Shown here: piece by piece, positions 29,037 through 38,865 of the stretch
Position numbering within the stretch: the first letter of the stretch is position 1
Layout of the letters: every line of letters begins with the position of its first letter
DNA from: Lepidurus packardi
Lineage: Eukaryota > Arthropoda > Branchiopoda > Notostraca > Triopsidae
Length of the DNA stretch: 64,000 nt
Direction of reading: 5' to 3'
Assembly (NCBI GenBank): GCA_023053545.1
Contig: JAKZAN010000110.1
Coordinates: 1 to 64,000, forward strand
Program-made: the position numbers and the translations under genes
The notes under the pieces: model-generated
The model's input: the letters and a program-made list of their open reading frames with translations, nothing else
Told to the model about the DNA's origin: nothing
Database searches by the model: none

Positions 29037-30464
29037 ATAAATTACTTATTTAATTAATGAATTACTGATTTAGTTCATGAATTACTGACTTAATTAATGA
29101 ATTACCGAATGAACTCATAAATTAATGAAGTAATTCATAAATCGCTGAATTAATTAATTACTGACTTAATTCATAAATTACTGACTTAATTCATGAATTA
29201 CTTAACTTAACTAATTAATTACTTAACTTAACTAATTAATTACGGACTTAATTAATTAATTACGGACATGATTAATGAATTACGGACTTAATTAATGAAT
29301 TACGGACTTAATTCATGAATTACTGACTTAATTCATGAATTACTGACTTAATTCATGAATTACAGACTTAATTCATGAATTACAGACTTAATTCATGAAT
29401 TACTGACGTAATTCATGAATTACTGACTTAATTAATGAATTAATGACTTAATTAATGAATTATGGCTTAATTCATGAATTACCGACTTAATTCATGAATT
29501 ACTGACTTAATTCATGAATTACTGACTTAGATAAAATAATTACTGACTTAAATGCATGAATGACTAACTTAATTAATTAATTACTTACTTAATTAATGAA
29601 TTGCTGATTTACCTGACCTCACCTCACCTGACCTCACCTCACCTGACCTCACCTCACTTGACCTTACTTGACCTCACCTGACCTCACCTGACCTCACCTT
29701 ACCTCACCTGACCTCACATCACTTGGCCTTACTTGACCTCACCTGACCTCACCTCACTTGACCTTACTTGACCTCACCTGACCTCACCTCACTTGACCTT
29801 ACTTGACCTCTCCTGACCTCACCTGAACTCACCTGACCTCACTTGACTTGACCTCACCTGACCTCACCTCAGTTGACCTTACTTGACCTCACCTCACTTG
29901 ACCTCACCTGACCTCACCTCACTTGACCTCACCTCACCTCACCTCACCTCACCTCACTTGACCTTACTTGACCTCACCTGACCTCACCTCACCTCACCTC
30001 ACTTGACCTTACTTGACCTCACCAGACCTCACCTGACCTCACCTGACCTCACCTCACTTGACCTTACTTGACCTCACCTCACTTGACCTCACCTGACCTC
30101 ACCTCACTTGACCTTACTTGACCTCACCTCACCTGACCTCACCTCACCTCACCTCACTTGACCTTACTTGACCTCACCTGACCTCACCTCACTTGACCTT
30201 ACTTGACCTCACCTCACCTCACTTGACCTTACTTGACCTCACCTGACCTCACCTCACCTGACCTCACCTCACTTGACCTTACTTGACCTCACCTCACCTC
30301 ACTTGACCTTACTTGACCTCACCTCACCTCACCTCACCTCACTTGACCTTACTTGACCTCACCTGACCTCACCTCACTTGACCTTACTTGACCTCACCTG
30401 ACCTCACCTGAACTCACCTGACCTTACCTGACCTCACCTCACTTGACCTTACTTGACCTTGACC
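29037..30464. repeat. Satellite module 23: AT class d (574 bp) + CT (854 bp)
   Basis: The AT part is 29037-29610 and the CT part 29611-30464. It starts a third d unit, 2232 bp after module 21, but the next AT block is the truncated class f instead of e. Confidence 0.9.
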
Positions 30465-31334
30465 ATAAAGTACTTATTTAATTAATGAATTACTGATTTA
30501 GTTCATGAATTACTGACTTAATTAATGAATTAATGACTTAATTAATGAATTATGGCTTAATTCATGAATTACCGACTTAATTCATGAATTACTGACTTAA
30601 TTCATGAATTACTGACTTAGATAAAATAATTACTGACTTAAATGCATGAATGACTAACTTAATTAATTAATTACTTACTTAATTAATGAATTGCTGATTT
30701 ACCTGACCTCACCTCACCTGACCTCACCTCACTTGACCTTACTTGACCTCACCTGACCTCACCTGACCTCACCTGACCTCACCTGACCTCACCTGACCTC
30801 ACATCACTTGGCCTTACTTGACCTCACCTGACCTCACCTCACTTGACCTCACCTCACCTCACCTCACCTCACCTCACTTGACCTTACTTGACCTCACCTG
30901 ACCTCACCTCACCAGACCTCACCTGACCTCACCTGACCTCACCTCACTTGACCTTACTTGACCTCACCTCACTTGACCTCACCTGACCTCACCTTACTTG
31001 ACCTTACTTGACCTCACCTCACTTGACCTCACCTCACCTCACCTCACTTGACCTTACTTGACCTCACCTGACCTCACCTCACTTGACCTTACTTGACCTC
31101 ACCTCACCTCACTTGACCTTACTTGACCTCACCTGACCTCACCTCACCTGACCTCACCTCACTTGACCTTACTTGACCTCACCTGACCTCACCTCACCTC
31201 ACCTCACCTCACTTGACCTTACTTGACCTCACCTGACCTCACCTCACTTGACCTTACTTGACCTCACCTGACCTCACCTGAACTCACCTGACCTTACCTG
31301 ACCTCACCTCACTTGACCTTACTTGACCTTGACC
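30465..31334. repeat. Satellite module 24: AT class f (236 bp, internally deleted) + CT (634 bp)
   Basis: The AT part is 30465-30700 and the CT part 30701-31334. Only the two conserved edges of an AT block remain. The middle is lost between the first GACTTAATTAATGAATTA and the later identical one, as expected from recombination between repeats. The left border reads ATAAAGTAC where all other blocks have ATAAATTAC. Confidence 0.9.
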
Positions 31335-32282
31335 ATAAATTACTTATTTAATTAATGAATTACTGATTTAGTTCATGAATTACTGACTTAATTAATGAAT
31401 TACCGAATGAACTCATAAATTAATGAAGTAATTCATAAATCGCTGAATTAATTAATTACTGACTTAATTCATAAATTACTGACTTAATTCATGAATTACT
31501 TAACTTAACTAATTAATTACGGACTTAATTAATTAATTACGGACATGATTAATGAATTACGGACTTAATTAATTAATTACGGACATGATTAATGAATTAC
31601 GGACTTAATTAATGAATTACGGACTTACTGAATTACTGACTTAATTCATGAATTACTGACTTAATTCATGAATTACTGACTTAATTCATGAATTACTGAC
31701 TTAATTCATGAATTACTGACTTAATTCATGAATTACTGACGTAATTCATGAATTACTGACGTAATTCATGAATTACTGACTTAATTAATGAATTAATGAC
31801 TTAATTAATGAATTATGGCTTAATTCATGAATTACCGACTTAATTCATGAATTACTGACTTAATTCATGAATTACTGACTTAATTCATGAATTACTGACT
31901 TAGATAAAATAATTACTGACTTAAATGCATGAATGACTAACTTAATTAATTAATTACTTACTTAATTAATGAATTGCTGATTTACCTGACCTCACCTCAC
32001 CTGACCTCACCTCACCTGACCTCACCTCACTTGACCTTACTTGACCTTACTTGACCTCACTTGACCTCACCTGACCTCACCTCACTTGACCTTACTTGAC
32101 CTCACCTCACCTCACTTGACCTTACTTGACCTCACCTCACCTCACCTCACCTCACCTCACTTGACCTTACTTGACCTCACCTGACCTCACCTCACTTGAC
32201 CTTACTTGACCTCACCTGACCTCACCTGAACTCACCTGACCTTACCTGACCTCACCTCACTTGACCTTACTTGACCTTGACC
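31335..32282. repeat. Satellite module 25: AT class g (649 bp, e/d mosaic) + CT (299 bp)
   Basis: The AT part is 31335-31983 and the CT part 31984-32282. The left half has the duplicated GGACATGATT segment of class e. The right half has the GACGTAATTCATG run and the GAATTATGGCTTAATTC of classes a and d. This is a mosaic block. Confidence 0.85.
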
Positions 32283-33208
32283 ATAAATTACTTATTTAAT
32301 TAATGAATTACTGATTTAGTTCATGAATTACTGACTTAATTAATGAATTAATGACTTAATTAATGAATTATGGCTTAATTCATGAATTACCGACTTAATT
32401 CATGAATTACTGACTTAATTCATGAATTACTGACTTAGATAAAATAATTACTGACTTAAATGCATGAATGACTAACTTAATTAATTAATTACTTACTTAA
32501 TTAATGAATTGCTGATTTACCTGACCTCACCTCACCTGACCTCACCTCACTTGACCTTACTTGACCTCACCTGACCTCACCTGACCTCACCTGACCTCAC
32601 CTGACCTCACCTGACCTCACCTGACCTCACATCACTTGGCCTTACTTGACCTCACCTGACCTCACCTCACTTGACCTTACTTGACCTCACCTGACCTCAC
32701 CTCACTTGACCTTACTTGACCTCTCCTGACCTCACCTGAACTCACCTGACCTCACTTGACTTGACCTCACCTGACCTCACCTCAGTTGACCTTACTTGAC
32801 CTCACCTCACTTGACCTCACCTGACCTCACCTCACTTGACCTCACCTCACCTCACCTCACCTCACCTCACTTGACCTTACTTGACCTCACCTGACCTCAC
32901 CTCACTTGACCTTACTTGACCTCACCTCACTTGACCTCACCTGACCTCACCTCACTTGACCTTACTTGACCTCACCTCACCTGACCTCACCTCACCTCAC
33001 CTCACTTGACCTTACTTGACCTCACCTGACCTCACCTCACTTGACCTTACTTGACCTCACCTCACCTCACTTGACCTTACTTGACCTCACCTGACCTCAC
33101 CTCACCTGACCTCACCTCACTTGACCTTACTTGACCTCACCTGACCTCACCTCACCTCACCTCACTTGACCTTACTTGACCTCACCTGACCTCACCTCAC
33201 TTGACCTT
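32283..33208. repeat. Satellite module 26: AT class f (236 bp) + CT block split by the BEL element
   Basis: The AT part is 32283-32518 and the CT part 32519-33208, continuing at 39174-39252 beyond the retrotransposon. Removing the element and one copy of its 5-bp target duplication restores a CT block of 769 bp, which keeps the 4-modulo-5 length rule of the other blocks. Confidence 0.9.
33204..33208. repeat. Target-site duplication of the BEL element, left copy (ACCTT)
   Basis: ACCTT directly precedes the TG of the left LTR and is repeated at 39169-39173 directly after the CA of the right LTR. Five bases is the usual duplication for BEL/Pao integrases. It also equals one satellite unit. Confidence 0.9.
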
Positions 33209-33511
33209 TGACGTGAATTTCTTATAAAATATGGAAATAAAATGAGGCCTGCGTTGTGTGTTGAGGTTTGGGGTAAGGGCCTTGTCCAACTTGATACAAT
33301 CACTAGAAACAGAGGTCTTGTAAAATCGTCAGAATTTATTAAAAAGAAACGTAGCTACAAAACTATAGTCACATGGGAAAACGAGAGGCGAGAACCGGAA
33401 AAAAACGGCAGGGCTACCAACCCCTTGCACCCTTGGTCCAGAAAGATGCAAGAGGGTACAAAATGGGGCGGGAAAAGCAAATGTTTCAAGAAAGCAGTCA
33501 AATTCACAACA
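33209..33511 (-). repeat. 3' LTR of the BEL element
   Basis: This is a 303-bp copy of the right-hand LTR, offset by exactly 5657 bp. In element orientation it begins TGTTGTGAATT and ends ATTCACGTCA. An AATAAA polyadenylation signal lies on the minus strand at 33335-33340. The small plus-strand frames across it are not genes. Confidence 0.93.
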
Positions 33512-33521
33512 TCCTCCCGCC
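33512..33521 (-). other. Polypurine tract of the BEL element
   Basis: On the minus strand GGCGGGAGGA directly precedes the 3' LTR. This is the expected position and composition of the plus-strand primer. It lies within the 25-bp gap between the stop codon and the LTR. Confidence 0.75.
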
Positions 33522-33536
33522 GGCCAGAGATGCAGA

Positions 33537-36500
33537 TTACTGTTCTTCAGAAACAATCTGCTGGATCCGCAAATTAGCTCTCTTGGCAGCTTGGCGCGAG
33601 GATCTTGCTCGAAGTGGTAGGGAGTCCTCAGTGACAGGGTTGGATTTACAATCTAAGGTGATTTCCATGGGGTACAAACGGGATAAAGGGCGATTCGTAG
33701 TACCGTTTGCAGTACGAAGTATGGCGGAACGGACAACTCCATCCAAACCCATACAGAGTTTAGTAACACGGCCGACTTTCCAGAATAACCTTTTTCCTTC
33801 GTCATGAATAAAGACAAGATCCCCTTCTTTAATCTCTATCGGTTTTCCGGATAAAAAATTGCAATGAGCAGACCGGAGAGCCGTTAGGTATTCTCGGGAC
33901 CAACGATGCCAGAAATTTTGCAGGAGGGATTGTTGACAATGAAGGGCCTTTGAGAGGTCGCTCAGTTCTGATTTTTCGAAGGAAGACAAATCACAATGTA
34001 AAATAGGAAGTACTCTTCCATGTAAAAAATGAGAAGGGGTTAAAGGTTGATCGTCTTGAATATCATTAGAATTCTGGGTAAGAGGCCGATTATTTAATTG
34101 AGCTTCTATAGCTGTCAGCAAGGTGACTAAGTCCTGGACTTTGATGCGCGCTCTTCCTAAGGTTCTTTTCAGCAGGGACTTTGTCAATCCGACGAGTCGC
34201 TCCCAAAAGCCTCCGTACCAAGGAGCACGTTTAGGGATATGTCTCCAGGTGATCTTCTTTTGGGAGAGATATGAGGTAACGACTTGGGATGCCTGCAAAT
34301 TCTTAAGAACGTTGGATGCGGCTTCAAGGTTCGTAGCATTATCAGAAAGAAGTTCAAGGGGACAGCCTCTTCTGTTAATAAATCTCTGAAGAGCGTGAAG
34401 AAAGGCGACAGCACTCAGGTCGTTAACGAGTTCCAAATGAATTGCACGGATTTTAGCACATGTAAATAGACAGACATAAAATTTTACATCAACAGTCTCA
34501 GGAGACTTTACGGCAAAAATGGGACCCAAAAAGTCCAGTCCGGTGACTTCAAATGGAAACCCAGGAGATACACGGGAATAGGGTAAAGGCGCGGCTTCGG
34601 TCACATTGTAAGGCAAACCATTGAGACGTTTGCAGATCATACATTTACGAATGATCTGCTTAATCAGTGGGAGAGCAGCAGGGACCCAAAAGAGCTGACG
34701 AATAAGCGTCAAAAGGGCATTTGCACCAGAGTGTAAAGATTGACGATGGTAGTGGTGTATTAAGAGGGGAGTCAAAGGTGACTTCTTAGACAACAAGACC
34801 GGATGCCTCGCCGAAAATGTTAAAGAGGCATTCTGTATACGGCCTTTACAGCGAAGAACTGAGTTGTCATCGAGAAAGAGACCGAGTTGACGAATAATTG
34901 ATAGTTTCGGCTTGGAAGTCTCTCGTTTCTCCTTTAATTCTTTAACTACTTCAGGGAAATCCGAAGCTTGAGCCAAGCGAAAGAGCCAGTTCTCTGCTGT
35001 TTCTAGTTCTTTAGGTAGAAGGGGGCCAGTTTGTCTATCCTTACATTTCAGGTTACGAACAAATCGGAGAACCAAAGATAATACATTTACCGTTTTGCTC
35101 CATGAGCTAAAACGAGAAAAAATGTTGGGAAAGACCGGATCCGGGGTATCTGACTCACTAAGAGTAAGAGATCTGTTTTGGACTAAAAGGGATACAACAT
35201 GACTCTGTTCAGGGTGGGTTTCGTTAAGCGAAGGTTGCTTCAGCAAATCAGGACCATGGTTCCAAAGCACAGAATGTTGTAGTCTTCCCAAGGATACACC
35301 TCGTGTGAGTAAATCGGCAGGGTTCTCGCTGGAAGAGCAATGGAGTAATCGTGCTTGCAGTTTGACCATTAACTTCTGGATCTCATTAGCCCGATTTTCA
35401 AGTGCACGACGAGGGGGTCGAGTGCCGGTAGACCAATGGAGCGCAATGCGAGAGTCGGTCCAAAGGTAAACGGCTGGAATGTCTTCGAAGTGAAGACTTT
35501 GGAGAACGAAGTGAGCCAAACGGCACGCCAGATTCAGAGCTAAGAGTTCCAAATGGGGGAGGGTCAAAGACTTAAGAGGTGCTACCCGGGATTTCGAAAT
35601 GACGAACGAAGAGGAGCTTGCCGTGACTAAATAGGCAACAGCTCCGTACGCAAGCGGGCTTGCGTCCGCGAAAACGTGCAAACTAACCGACGATTTAAAA
35701 GAAGAAAAGTAAAAACGTGGAATTTGAAGTAATTCTAATCCCACAAAGTCTTTGACAAATTTCAGCCAAGGGGATTTAACTGACTCAGGGAGCGGGTCAT
35801 CCCAATCAAGTTCTAGTTTCCAGACCCGTTGCATAAGCAACTTAGCTGAAAGAACAACAGGACTAAGGTATCCTAAGGGGTCGAAGATGCTACTGATCTG
35901 CTTCAAAAGAATTCTCTTCGTCATAGTTGCAACATCCATAGACAAGTTAAGAGGGGGGTAGGATAAAAAATCTTCCGTTGGGGCCCAAAGAAGACCAAGA
36001 GTCTTGACCATGGCTGAGGAAGGGTCTACACCAGTAAATTGCTGGAGGAGGGGACTGTTGGAACTCCAGTCGCGCAAGTTCAAGCGGGCTTCTGCAAGCA
36101 TCCTTTGAGCGTCTTGGTACAACTGCAGGAGTTCTTGTTCGGTATCCGTTCCTGTGAGGAGATTGTCCATATATATATCCCTTTTTAATAAGGATGCTCG
36201 TGGGCAGTCATACGAAGAAAGATGTTTAAGTAGGACGGCAAGCAAAATGAACGGCGAACTGGTAACCCCAAACATGAGGACCTTAAAACGGTACACGTCC
36301 AATGGAGAGTCTGGGTTTTGAGGGTCTTGAGGCCACAAGAACCGTAAAAAATCTCTGTCTTTAGGGTGAAGAGAGATATTTAGGAATGCCTTTTCTATAT
36401 CGCTGGTGACGACAAAGCGATGGCTCCTGAAACGTAACAGAATGCCGCAAAGATCATTTTGCAGAGCAGGACCGGGTTCTAAGCAGTCGTTTAGACTGGG

Positions 36501-38840
36501 ACTGTCCGGATCGGCTTTGCAAGAACAGTCGTAAACAATACGAAGTGGCGTGGTAGCAGAATCCTTAACTACGGCCCGATGAGGTAGGTAATGCACGCCG
36601 GAAGACACTGAGTTTAGGGTAATTTTCTCTATAAATCCCTTGAGTAAGTAATCTTGAATTACGCTGTCGTATTTCCGTAACAGAGATCGGTCTCTTCTCA
36701 GTTTTCGCATCAGGTTTTCCGTGCGGATGGTCGTGATTCCCAAGTTGCTCGGTAGGGGCGGATGGTTCGACTTCCAGGGTAGTCTTGCAACGTACTTTCC
36801 GTCGTCCTGGCGTTCAATCATAGAATCTTGATATTCCTGCAAGAAATCGCTTTCCGTGTCTTCTGCTCCAATGCCAACTGATTCCAATCGCCAAAAATCC
36901 TCGAGACGTTTTTCGTCAGGAATAGATGCGTTGCCAACAAGTAATAGGGTACACGAAGGGGCAACCGAGGAAAAGGATTGGAGTGGACCCGAGAGAAGGT
37001 ACCCGAGAGAACTTTTGACAGCTGTTGGTCCTGGTCCACGAATAGTGACGTCCTGCAGGAAATACCAGGCGAAATCTGCTCCAATTAGTAGATCGACAGG
37101 GAATACCTCTTGGCCCAAATTTGGGTGAGCAAACGTCAGGTTTCGTAGGTGGGGCAAATCGCGGAGATTTACAGGTGTCCTAAGATCTAGAGGAACCACA
37201 ATGCGTGGAACAACGGTGACACCAATGTTGTATTGCTCATGTTGTAACGTCACGATGGTAAGTTGGGTAACTGGAAGAGAACGTCGACTACTGGATCCAA
37301 AAACATTTAAAGTTGTTCTCACAAATTGATTAGGGATATGGCCCAGTCTAGCCATTAAATCGGAAGTAGCGAACGATGTTTGAGCTCCCTCATCGAAGAG
37401 AATATTCGCCACGGTAGTCCGTCCGTTTACCATAACGGGAGCAACCGCAGTTTTGAGGAAAACGAGGCTGGAACTCGGTGGAAGGCCTAAAGTGAGAGCC
37501 GTCGTTGGTGAGGTACTTGCTTCAATCACGGAGGAGGTGGGGGCGGAGCCATGGAGGCTGGTGTGATGCTTTTGCTGACAAATGCGACATCGATTCTTGG
37601 ATCTGCAGTTCACGGCTGTCGTGTGATTCGAACTAGACAGACAATTAAAACAGAGATTCTTTTCTCTTACCACAACTCTACGCTGTTCGGGGGTCGCATA
37701 GCGGGTACATTCTACCGCCTTGTGGGAATCAGCGCAAAAGGCGCACTTGATGGGCCTAGCGTCGTTTCGAGTGTTCATAATAAGAGCAGCCGCTGATGGG
37801 CTTCCTCTTGGGGTAGGCTTCGCTTTGGGAGTCTCAACTGGTGGAGTAGAAGTCACTTTCTCATCCTCACTTGCTTCCAGCAAATCTACCTCTTGTTTAA
37901 GAGCCACACGTAGTGTTGCAATGGTCCACGTTGAGTTGTTTTGGAATCGGGACAGATTACGGCGGGTTTCGGTAGGTAACTTTGCCAAAAGTACACCAAC
38001 CATATACTCCCCGTAGGAATCGGGTGATTTTCCTAGCGCATCCAATCCTCTAAGATGAACGTTCATACGAAGAAGGAAGTTTTTCAACGATTCCAGTGAC
38101 CCGTCCGATCGCTTAAGCTCTTGAAGTGCCTTAAAGCGTGCTTGAACCAGCTTCTCCTTGCTCCCGTAGTTCTCCTGTAGGATGGCGATAGCTTCCATAT
38201 AGTGGACATCGGACGGTTGAAGACCGGTGATCGCTTCTCTGGCATCCTTTTCCAATACGGAAAGAAGATAGTTGAATTTAACTGCGGGGGAGAGAGTGGG
38301 GTCGTCGTGGATCTCAGCGCGAAATTGGTCCCAAAAGGACTGCCATTCCAGTACATCTCCATCGAATCTACGTAATTGCAGGGTAGGAAGTTTCGATTTT
38401 CGCAAAAAGGGGGTGGTGGCAACGGAAGCATTGGGATAGGACGAGGATGGAACAGGGGTAATAGTAATCAAAGGGTTAGCTGAAGTAGCCATGGGAGAAG
38501 ACGAGGGTTGTGAGGTTGTGGCAGGTAAAGTTCTGTAGAAGGCGAGCTTGGACTCAAATCTCATGAATATTTCATCAAACTCGGATTGCCAGACTTCGTC
38601 TTGTCTATACTCTTCATCTAAGTCGGTGTCAAGCGTTAGGGCGGCTTTGATTTGGTCCGTTACTCCGTCGACTACCACTTTCTTGCCTTGTAGGATCGCA
38701 ATTATACGGGAAAGTTGGCTTACCATCTCTACCGGAGTCAAGATATTTTGCAAAAGATTCTCGCCAAGATTCTTCGTTCGAGTAATGTGGCCGCGTGATG
38801 CGCCACGAGCTCGTTTAAGATTTGAGAGGGACTCGGCCAT
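33537..38840 (-). CDS. BEL/Pao gag-pol polyprotein (1767 aa)
   Basis: The product is a single polyprotein that would build the particle, copy the RNA and integrate the cDNA. In order: gag region with a DUF1759-type segment at about residues 150-300, then three Cys/His clusters at about 366-430. A DUF1758-type aspartic protease follows with the Asp-Glu-Gly triad near 483. The RT has Asp814 in SDIEKAF and the second motif YMDN at 890-893. RNase H has Asp1059, Glu1098 and Asp1129. The integrase has an HHCC zinc site with Cys1400 and Cys1403 and catalytic Asp1436, Asp1500 and Glu1547. A DUF5641-like tail spans about 1637-1730. The frame is open 40 codons further upstream into the LTR, but I chose the ATG at 38840 because it directly follows the primer site and starts MAESL. 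The stop lies 25 bp from the 3' LTR. YMDN instead of YVDD, and DEG instead of DSG or DTG, are variants I believe occur in this family, so they need not mean inactivity. Confidence 0.93.
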   Translation of the reverse strand: MAESLSNLKRARGASRGHITRTKNLGENLLQNILTPVEMVSQLSRIIAILQGKKVVVDGVTDQIKAALTLDTDLDEEYRQDEVWQSEFDEIFMRFESKLAFYRTLPATTSQPSSSPMATSANPLITITPVPSSSYPNASVATTPFLRKSKLPTLQLRRFDGDVLEWQSFWDQFRAEIHDDPTLSPAVKFNYLLSVLEKDAREAITGLQPSDVHYMEAIAILQENYGSKEKLVQARFKALQELKRSDGSLESLKNFLLRMNVHLRGLDALGKSPDSYGEYMVGVLLAKLPTETRRNLSRFQNNSTWTIATLRVALKQEVDLLEASEDEKVTSTPPVETPKAKPTPRGSPSAAALIMNTRNDARPIKCAFCADSHKAVECTRYATPEQRRVVVREKNLCFNCLSSSNHTTAVNCRSKNRCRICQQKHHTSLHGSAPTSSVIEASTSPTTALTLGLPPSSSLVFLKTAVAPVMVNGRTTVANILFDEGAQTSFATSDLMARLGHIPNQFVRTTLNVFGSSSRRSLPVTQLTIVTLQHEQYNIGVTVVPRIVVPLDLRTPVNLRDLPHLRNLTFAHPNLGQEVFPVDLLIGADFAWYFLQDVTIRGPGPTAVKSSLGYLLSGPLQSFSSVAPSCTLLLVGNASIPDEKRLEDFWRLESVGIGAEDTESDFLQEYQDSMIERQDDGKYVARLPWKSNHPPLPSNLGITTIRTENLMRKLRRDRSLLRKYDSVIQDYLLKGFIEKITLNSVSSGVHYLPHRAVVKDSATTPLRIVYDCSCKADPDSPSLNDCLEPGPALQNDLCGILLRFRSHRFVVTSDIEKAFLNISLHPKDRDFLRFLWPQDPQNPDSPLDVYRFKVLMFGVTSSPFILLAVLLKHLSSYDCPRASLLKRDIYMDNLLTGTDTEQELLQLYQDAQRMLAEARLNLRDWSSNSPLLQQFTGVDPSSAMVKTLGLLWAPTEDFLSYPPLNLSMDVATMTKRILLKQISSIFDPLGYLSPVVLSAKLLMQRVWKLELDWDDPLPESVKSPWLKFVKDFVGLELLQIPRFYFSSFKSSVSLHVFADASPLAYGAVAYLVTASSSSFVISKSRVAPLKSLTLPHLELLALNLACRLAHFVLQSLHFEDIPAVYLWTDSRIALHWSTGTRPPRRALENRANEIQKLMVKLQARLLHCSSSENPADLLTRGVSLGRLQHSVLWNHGPDLLKQPSLNETHPEQSHVVSLLVQNRSLTLSESDTPDPVFPNIFSRFSSWSKTVNVLSLVLRFVRNLKCKDRQTGPLLPKELETAENWLFRLAQASDFPEVVKELKEKRETSKPKLSIIRQLGLFLDDNSVLRCKGRIQNASLTFSARHPVLLSKKSPLTPLLIHHYHRQSLHSGANALLTLIRQLFWVPAALPLIKQIIRKCMICKRLNGLPYNVTEAAPLPYSRVSPGFPFEVTGLDFLGPIFAVKSPETVDVKFYVCLFTCAKIRAIHLELVNDLSAVAFLHALQRFINRRGCPLELLSDNATNLEAASNVLKNLQASQVVTSYLSQKKITWRHIPKRAPWYGGFWERLVGLTKSLLKRTLGRARIKVQDLVTLLTAIEAQLNNRPLTQNSNDIQDDQPLTPSHFLHGRVLPILHCDLSSFEKSELSDLSKALHCQQSLLQNFWHRWSREYLTALRSAHCNFLSGKPIEIKEGDLVFIHDEGKRLFWKVGRVTKLCMGLDGVVRSAILRTANGTTNRPLSRLYPMEITLDCKSNPVTEDSLPLRARSSRQAAKRANLRIQQIVSEEQ

Positions 38841-38856
38841 CCTGGTCACGGCACCA
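38841..38856 (-). other. Primer binding site of the BEL element
   Basis: On the minus strand, TGGTGCCGTGACCAGG lies 9 bp inside the 5' LTR end. It begins with the TGG that pairs with tRNA CCA ends. The tRNA species cannot be named with certainty. The gag-pol ATG follows with no gap, so the leader between LTR and start codon is only 25 nt. Confidence 0.75.
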
Positions 38857-38865
38857 AAAACAGAA

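Noticed and set aside
1-33208. CRISPR-like look of the short direct repeats
   Set aside because: There are no unique spacers of constant length and no cas genes. These are satellite arrays in a eukaryotic context.
1-33208. G-quadruplex potential of the G-rich strand of the CT blocks
   Set aside because: The complementary strand has only GG pairs separated by three bases. A two-tetrad form is conceivable, but there are no GGG runs apart from rare variant units, so I do not list it.
33242-33807. Plus-strand frames of 111 and 144 codons at the left LTR, and the 96-codon frame at the right LTR
   Set aside because: They lie over the LTR and the opposite strand of gag-pol. The first and third share their N-terminal part only because the LTRs are identical.
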